From: Phycisphaerales bacterium
Lineage (GTDB): Bacteria; Planctomycetota; Phycisphaerae; Phycisphaerales; SM1A02
DNA length: 7,755 nucleotides
Direction: 5' to 3'
Assembly: GCA_022447165.1 (NCBI GenBank)
Contig: JAKVBR010000036.1
Location: 1 to 7,755 of the forward strand
This document shows, piece after piece, positions 5,303-7,755 of the stretch. The position numbers were made by a program, and so were the translations under genes. How positions within the stretch are numbered: position 1 is the stretch's first letter; the number at the start of each line of letters is the position of its first letter. The notes beneath the pieces were generated by a model. That model saw nothing but the letters and a program-made list of their open reading frames with translations, was not told where the DNA came from and did not search any database.

Positions 5303-7597
5303 ATGACTACAAACGAATTCCCAACTGATCCAAATGCTGAAACCATAGGTTTACCGAGTGAAAGTGGTGAAAAGGGTTCTATTCCTGAAATCTCAAAGTT
5401 TGCAACTCAGGGGATGCCGAGCGAGATTGGAAGATATAAGATTCTAGGCACAATCGCATCGGGTGGTATGGGCGTGGTTTATGAAGCCATGCAGGAAGCC
5501 CCGAGGCGAAGAGTCGCTCTAAAGATTATAAAGTCTGGTGCCGCAAACGAGATGGCACTCCGGCGATTTGAGTTTGAGTCTCAAATCCTTGCAAAACTAA
5601 ACCATGCAAACATTGCAAAAATTTATGAAGCTGGTACTTGGGAAAGCGAAGGTGGCGAAGTCCCCTTCTTTGCCATGGAGTATATTCCCGGAGCGCAAGG
5701 AGTCGTAAGCTATTGCGACAAACGCACACTATCGATTCCAGAACGCCTGCATATTTTTGAGAAAATATGCGACGCAGTGCACCATGGTCATCAAAAAGGT
5801 GTGATCCATCGCGACTTAAAACCTGACAACATTCTCGTAGATAACAATGGCGAGCCAAAGATTATTGACTTTGGAGTTGCTAGAGCAACTGATGCTGACT
5901 TAGCTGTCACGACAATGCAAACAACGATGGGTCAACTCATTGGAACGTTGCAATACATGAGCCCAGAACAGTGTGATGCAAATCCTGATCGCATTGACAC
6001 TCGCTCGGATGTCTATGCACTCGGCGTCATTCTATTTCAACTCCTATCGGGCTGCTTGCCATATGATCTAAGACGACTTGCAATCCACGAGGCTGTACGA
6101 ATCATTCAGGATGAGCGCCCATTAGCAATGAGTACGGTCAATGTCTCCCTTAGAGGCGACATTGAGACTATTGTGATGAAGGCCTTAGACAAAGACAAAG
6201 AACGGCGATACCAGTCTGCCGCAGAGTTTGCTAATGACATCGAGCACTTCCTGAACAATGAACCAATTATTGCACGACCTCTCAGTATTACGTATCAATT
6301 GAGATTGTTCACGAAAAAGTACAAACGTACTTGTGCTGCTGTCGTGTTATGTTGCATTTCTATTGTTCTTGGACTTTTAGGAACGACTTGGGGAATGGTT
6401 GAAGCAAATAGAGGATGGACTGCAGCGGAACATCAACGACTGCTTGTTGAAAACCGAAACGAAGTTTTGCAAGGCACTGTTGATTCATTACTCACGGGTG
6501 TAAAGGACGTTGTTCAAGATTTAGGCAACTCTGCAGACGCTCAAAGAGCTCTGCTTGATCTAGCAAGAGAAAATTTAGACGCCATTCATGAGGGTGAATC
6601 TCTTACTGATGCACAACAAGTTGAACTTGCTGTTTTACTCATGCGTAACGCAAGGTCGCATCTAAGTGTGTCTGGAGTTGGCTTTGGAAGTGTGACTGAT
6701 GCCGTAGAAGCACTCCAACAAGCCGGACATGTTCTCGATAGCGTTGATCTAACAAATGCTGACGCCAACATTGTGCAAAGCGCAAACCGTATTAAGCTTG
6801 ATCGGGAAAAGTATCTTGCTGAAATCGAAGAGACCATTGCGAGCATGAAATCGACTGACTTTGAGCAAGCTGCTCATTATCAGAAAGCTGCTGAAATCTA
6901 TGAAGATAGACGACAAGCAGGAGCAGAGTATTATTCTGAATCTAATGACTGGAAAGGATTAGAAGTCCAGTGGTCTTCGTTGTTAGGATTAGGCAATGTA
7001 CTTTTTGAATTGGGTGAACCAAAACAATCTTTACAAGCGTATCAATCTGCGCTCCCTCTTGTTGAACAATTAATGACAATTCTTCCAAAAAAAACACTCC
7101 GTTGGAAACGAAACTTTGCAATCACCTGTTATTCGATTGCAAGGGTTGCTTCTGAAACAGAGGCCCTTCCGAAGTTAAACCAAGGCATCGAACTTTCTCG
7201 TTCGATATTAATCGAAGAGCCAGAACATGCGCGAAGATCTCGAGATCTTGCAATGATGCTCGGACTTCGCGGTGTACTATTGTTAGATTCAAACAAAACA
7301 GATGCCCTTCTGGATTTACAAGAAGCGACTACGCTACTGACTAAACGCGCTATTGATAGTCCACAAGAAAAAGCAACTCAAGTTGATTTTGAAGAGAATC
7401 TCATAAATTTCTCAACTGAGTTGATAGAAAGAGGTCTTTCAAATGATGCATTTGAGTTATGTAATCCTGCATTGAATCAATTGGAATGCATTGCAAGTGC
7501 AGAGTCGCTCACAGGCAGACCCTTATGGGAAGAGATTATTACTCGTGTAAGAGGACACATTGAACAAAACACTCAAGCTGCAGTGCCCGAGCAGTGA
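5303..7597 (+). CDS. Transmembrane Hanks-type Ser/Thr protein kinase with C-terminal TPR-like domain
   Basis: The product has 764 residues. A polar, probably disordered N-terminus (1-40) precedes a PknB-like kinase domain (about 44-317). The nucleotide loop is IASGGMGVVY (51-60), with A52 where the first glycine of the loop usually stands. Other key elements are the ATP-binding lysine K74 in VALK, the probable alpha-C glutamate E92, the catalytic loop HRDLKPDN (169-176, D171), DFG at 189-191, an activation segment rich in threonines (203-208, TTMQTT), and YMSPEQ at 218-223. All catalytic residues are present, so it should be active. YQLRLFTKKYKR (331-342) leads into one hydrophobic helix (about 343-364). 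The remaining 400 residues should face the cell exterior or periplasm; they are mostly helical, with a TPR-like unit around 557-590 and further helical pairs to about 690. Planctomycete kinases often have this architecture. The gene sits 33 bases after a secreted beta-helix gene and 13 bases before another, so co-transcription is likely. It has no clear Shine-Dalgarno. Substrates are unknown. Confidence 0.94.
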   Translation: MTTNEFPTDPNAETIGLPSESGEKGSIPEISKFATQGMPSEIGRYKILGTIASGGMGVVYEAMQEAPRRRVALKIIKSGAANEMALRRFEFESQILAKLNHANIAKIYEAGTWESEGGEVPFFAMEYIPGAQGVVSYCDKRTLSIPERLHIFEKICDAVHHGHQKGVIHRDLKPDNILVDNNGEPKIIDFGVARATDADLAVTTMQTTMGQLIGTLQYMSPEQCDANPDRIDTRSDVYALGVILFQLLSGCLPYDLRRLAIHEAVRIIQDERPLAMSTVNVSLRGDIETIVMKALDKDKERRYQSAAEFANDIEHFLNNEPIIARPLSITYQLRLFTKKYKRTCAAVVLCCISIVLGLLGTTWGMVEANRGWTAAEHQRLLVENRNEVLQGTVDSLLTGVKDVVQDLGNSADAQRALLDLARENLDAIHEGESLTDAQQVELAVLLMRNARSHLSVSGVGFGSVTDAVEALQQAGHVLDSVDLTNADANIVQSANRIKLDREKYLAEIEETIASMKSTDFEQAAHYQKAAEIYEDRRQAGAEYYSESNDWKGLEVQWSSLLGLGNVLFELGEPKQSLQAYQSALPLVEQLMTILPKKTLRWKRNFAITCYSIARVASETEALPKLNQGIELSRSILIEEPEHARRSRDLAMMLGLRGVLLLDSNKTDALLDLQEATTLLTKRAIDSPQEKATQVDFEENLINFSTELIERGLSNDAFELCNPALNQLECIASAESLTGRPLWEEIITRVRGHIEQNTQAAVPEQ

Positions 7598-7600
7598 ATT

Positions 7601-7604
7601 GGAG
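7601..7604 (+). promoter_or_regulatory. Shine-Dalgarno GGAG for the downstream secreted-protein gene
   Basis: GGAG lies six bases before the ATG at 7611 and just after the kinase stop. It fixes the start of the truncated gene and contrasts with the kinase and first beta-helix genes, which have no strong site. Confidence 0.7.
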
Positions 7605-7610
7605 AAAATA

Positions 7611-7755
7611 ATGAAGAGTTTCATATTTACAATCTTATCAATAACGACAATGACCACATATTCAGATGTACTGCTTGTGCCTGAAGAATTCACAACGATT
7701 CAAACTGCCATTGATAATGCAAATAATGGAGATATGATCAGTGTGGCTGCAGGCG
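7611..7755 (+). CDS. Secreted protein, N-terminus only, related to the upstream beta-helix protein (partial)
   Basis: Forty-eight codons are visible before the window ends. They begin with a signal peptide (MK, hydrophobic core FIFTILSI, then TTYS before DVLLVPEE), with likely cleavage after S18. The mature start contains FTTIQTAIDNANNGDMISV, which lines up with FNTIQAAIDASNNGDLILV of the first secreted protein, the usual entry segment of planctomycete beta-helix proteins. A GGAG site six bases upstream supports the ATG. It begins 13 bases after the kinase stop and is probably in the same operon. The rest of its architecture, including any propeller or dockerin-like tail, is outside the window, so 'beta-helix protein' is an inference from the N-terminus. 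Confidence 0.85.
   Translation, partial: MKSFIFTILSITTMTTYSDVLLVPEEFTTIQTAIDNANNGDMISVAAG

Noticed and set aside
5453..5482. Possible pseudokinase because the first glycine of the nucleotide loop is alanine (A52)
   Set aside because: The remaining loop glycines, K74, E92, HRD, DFG and the SPE motif are all intact, and, as I recall, IASGGMG-type loops are common among planctomycete kinases.
5526..5858. 110-codon minus-strand open frame inside the kinase gene
   Set aside because: It is antisense to the conserved kinase catalytic core, with no domain and no ribosome-binding site of note.

Overview
The window suggests a planctomycete, most likely of the Phycisphaerae/Phycisphaerales. Three things point that way: a large secreted protein ending in two Cys-flanked, dockerin-like DxNxDG repeats; a transmembrane Hanks-type kinase with the planctomycete-style juxtamembrane 'YQLR..' segment and a helical/TPR C-terminal half; and beta-helix proteins whose mature N-termini carry a 'TIQAAID' motif. 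GC content looks moderate, roughly mid-40s percent by eye, which would suit a marine low-GC member. This taxonomic call is an inference from protein style, not from a marker gene. All genes found are on the + strand.

Region 1 (3-2070) is a tightly coupled metabolic operon. It holds the last 40 codons of a 3-oxoacid CoA-transferase A subunit, the complete B subunit, and a class III PLP aminotransferase of the glutamate-1-semialdehyde-aminomutase fold group. Both junctions are 4-base ATGA start/stop overlaps, so translational coupling is likely. A plausible but unproven reading is a catabolic module in which an aminotransferase makes a 3-oxo acid from a beta-amino acid and the CoA-transferase activates it.

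Region 2 (2071-2296) is noncoding. It contains weak hairpins just after the aminotransferase stop and a palindrome built on GGTCAGACC that looks like a remnant of a dispersed REP-like element.

Region 3 (2297-7755) is a second transcription unit. It begins with a 990-residue exported protein made of a signal peptide, a right-handed parallel beta-helix with ten recognisable coils, an apparent seven-bladed FG-GAP/VCBS-type propeller, and a paired dockerin-like tail. After 33 bases comes a 764-residue transmembrane Ser/Thr kinase with a predicted extracytoplasmic helical domain. Thirteen bases further on a second exported protein begins, whose mature N-terminus resembles that of the first, and it is cut by the window edge. 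A membrane kinase between two related secreted proteins is the most interesting arrangement here. No RNA gene, CRISPR array, transposase gene or complete mobile element was seen.
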